Part shown: piece after piece, positions 62,946-64,000 of the stretch
Position numbering within the stretch: position 1 is the first letter of the stretch
How the letters are laid out: every line of letters begins with the position of its first letter
Assembly (NCBI GenBank): GCA_963989385.1
Contig: OZ022511.1
Coordinates: 26,096,503-26,160,502, forward strand
DNA from: Ctena decussata
Taxonomy: Eukaryota; Mollusca; Bivalvia; Lucinida; Lucinidae
Reading direction: 5' to 3'
DNA length: 64,000 nt
Made by a program: the position numbers and the translations under genes
Notes under the pieces: model-generated
Told to the model about the DNA's origin: nothing
Seen by the model: the letters and a program-made list of their open reading frames with translations, nothing else
Databases searched by the model: none

Positions 62946-64000
62946 CTGGCTAAAGTGCGTAATCAATACTACTGGGCTGGATTACAGGGTGATGTTCGTA
63001 ACTGGGTAAAGAGCTGCGAAATATGTTCTAAGAGAAAGTCACCACCTAAGGCTAAACGAGCGCCCATGCAGTTAGTAGGAGCTGGGTATCCCATGGAACG
63101 CATAACTACCGATATCATGGGGCCATTACCCGAGACTGCATTCGGCAATAAATATATTTTAGTCATAAGTGATTATTTCACTAAGTGGGTCGAAGCAATA
63201 GCAATCCCCGATCAAACCGCCGTAACAGTAGCAGACGCACTTGTAGAAGAAGTTGTCAGTAAGTTTGGGACTCCTGCATATGTCCATTCAGACCAGGGTA
63301 GGCAGTTTGAAGGTACTGTGTATCAAGAAATGTGCAGGCTCCTCAACATTAAGAAAACCCGAACAACTCCCTTTCATCCCCAAAGCGATGGCATGGTGGA
63401 GCGTTACAACAAAACACTTGCAAGGCTATTGGGTTCGTTCATTAACGAAGATCATACTGATTGGGATCAGTTACTTCCCTATGTAATGATGGCCTATCGT
63501 TCGTCAGAGCACGAAACAACGGGTTTCACGCCAAATATGATGATGTTAGGTCGGGAAATAGCTGTTCCACTGGACATTCAGTTTGGTTCGCCAGTAGCGA
63601 CTATATGTGCAAGTGAATGGGTCAATACGTTGAAAGAAAGGCTAGATTGGGCTCATGACCTCGCCCGAAATAACATTGAATTAGAAATGGTAAGGCAAAA
63701 GCGTTATCATGATAATAAGCTTTTCTGGGAGTCTTTCAGTTCTGGTGAGAAAGTGTATGTCTATTTCCCAGTGGTTCAAAAGGGTAAATCTCGTAAACTA
63801 ACAAGCTTTTGGCGAGGTCCTTTTCTGATCATAGACAAGCTTTCCGACGTAACGTACAGAGTGAGAGATGAGAAAAGCAAAACTGAGCAAGTAGTACATA
63901 TTGATCGTATGAAAAAGTGCAATTCACGGACTGTGTTTGAAGGAGAGCAAGATGATGCAACAGTAGATGGAGAGAAAGATGATAATAATGAGATTGATCT
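62946..64000 (+). CDS. pol: Gypsy pol: integrase (runs off the window)
   Basis: Open in the third frame from about 62,946 to the window edge without a stop. It starts inside the H2C2 zinc finger (CEICSKRKSPPK), followed by the catalytic core: TTDIMGPLPETAFGNKYILV (first Asp), YVHSDQGRQFEG (second Asp), TTPFHPQSDGMVERYNKTL (Glu). A C-terminal GPY/F-type module with KLTSFWRGPFLIIDKL and an acidic tail come next. All three DDE residues are present. The tail probably continues past 64,000, followed by the 3' LTR. Confidence 0.9.
   Translation, partial: MAKVRNQYYWAGLQGDVRNWVKSCEICSKRKSPPKAKRAPMQLVGAGYPMERITTDIMGPLPETAFGNKYILVISDYFTKWVEAIAIPDQTAVTVADALVEEVVSKFGTPAYVHSDQGRQFEGTVYQEMCRLLNIKKTRTTPFHPQSDGMVERYNKTLARLLGSFINEDHTDWDQLLPYVMMAYRSSEHETTGFTPNMMMLGREIAVPLDIQFGSPVATICASEWVNTLKERLDWAHDLARNNIELEMVRQKRYHDNKLFWESFSSGEKVYVYFPVVQKGKSRKLTSFWRGPFLIIDKLSDVTYRVRDEKSKTEQVVHIDRMKKCNSRTVFEGEQDDATVDGEKDDNNEID

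Overview
The window looks like repeat-rich, AT-rich nuclear DNA from a marine invertebrate, most likely a bivalve mollusc. This is inferred from the kinds of repeats present (tRNA-derived SINEs, Penelope-like elements with GIY-YIG endonucleases, OTU-bearing Helitrons, 2A-bearing CR1/Jockey-group LINEs, Gypsy elements, and many dispersed arrays of 150-460 bp units). There are no bacterial-style operons. No complete host gene can be read. The only good host coding signals are two minus-strand exons with clean splice sites, 25,461-25,706 and 80-307. Both are phase 1-1 and encode cysteine-rich, probably extracellular modules; the second resembles a PAN/apple domain. They could belong to one gene running right to left across about 25 kb of repeat-filled introns.

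Region by region. 1-29.5 kb holds the putative host gene, tRNA-like SINEs, short foldback elements, a broken Penelope-like element (6.9-8.6 kb), a 1.7 kb near-symmetric inverted repeat (18.5-20.2 kb) and several tandem-unit repeat elements. 29.5-34.1 kb is a nearly complete non-LTR retrotransposon of the CR1/Jockey group. Its endonuclease/RT ORF begins with a 2A-like motif and is broken by one frameshift and one nonsense codon. 34.4-40 kb holds a second LINE tail, a palindromic MITE, the C-terminal piece of another LINE, and a long repeat element. 40.1-42.4 kb is a minus-strand Penelope-like element (RT plus GIY-YIG) with a large hairpin beyond its 3' end. 44.6-52.2 kb is a minus-strand Helitron coding for an OTU-like protease, DUF6570-like region, Rep (HUH) and PIF1 helicase. 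It has been invaded twice by a Penelope-type retroelement, and one of those copies carries a third, 5'-truncated copy inside its YLDDL catalytic motif. 52.2-57.4 kb is MITE, ATATC-rich satellite with a SINE inside it, and a 2.9 kb element made of about 160 bp units. 57.96-64.0 kb is the left part of a Gypsy LTR retrotransposon (5' LTR, PBS, gag, PR, RT, RNase H, integrase); its 3' LTR lies beyond the window.

The coding elements are independent mobile elements, not a cooperating gene cluster. The nesting order (array, then Helitron or Gypsy, then Penelope-type element, then a sibling copy) gives a relative insertion history. The most striking signals not explained by standard annotation are three consecutive RNA hairpins in the Gypsy LTR, with unrelated stems but an identical TGAAAA loop, and modules that pair a TGACGTCA cluster with a hairpin of about 70 bp arms. 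Many reading-frame breaks fall in or beside homopolymer runs, so some elements may be less decayed than they look.
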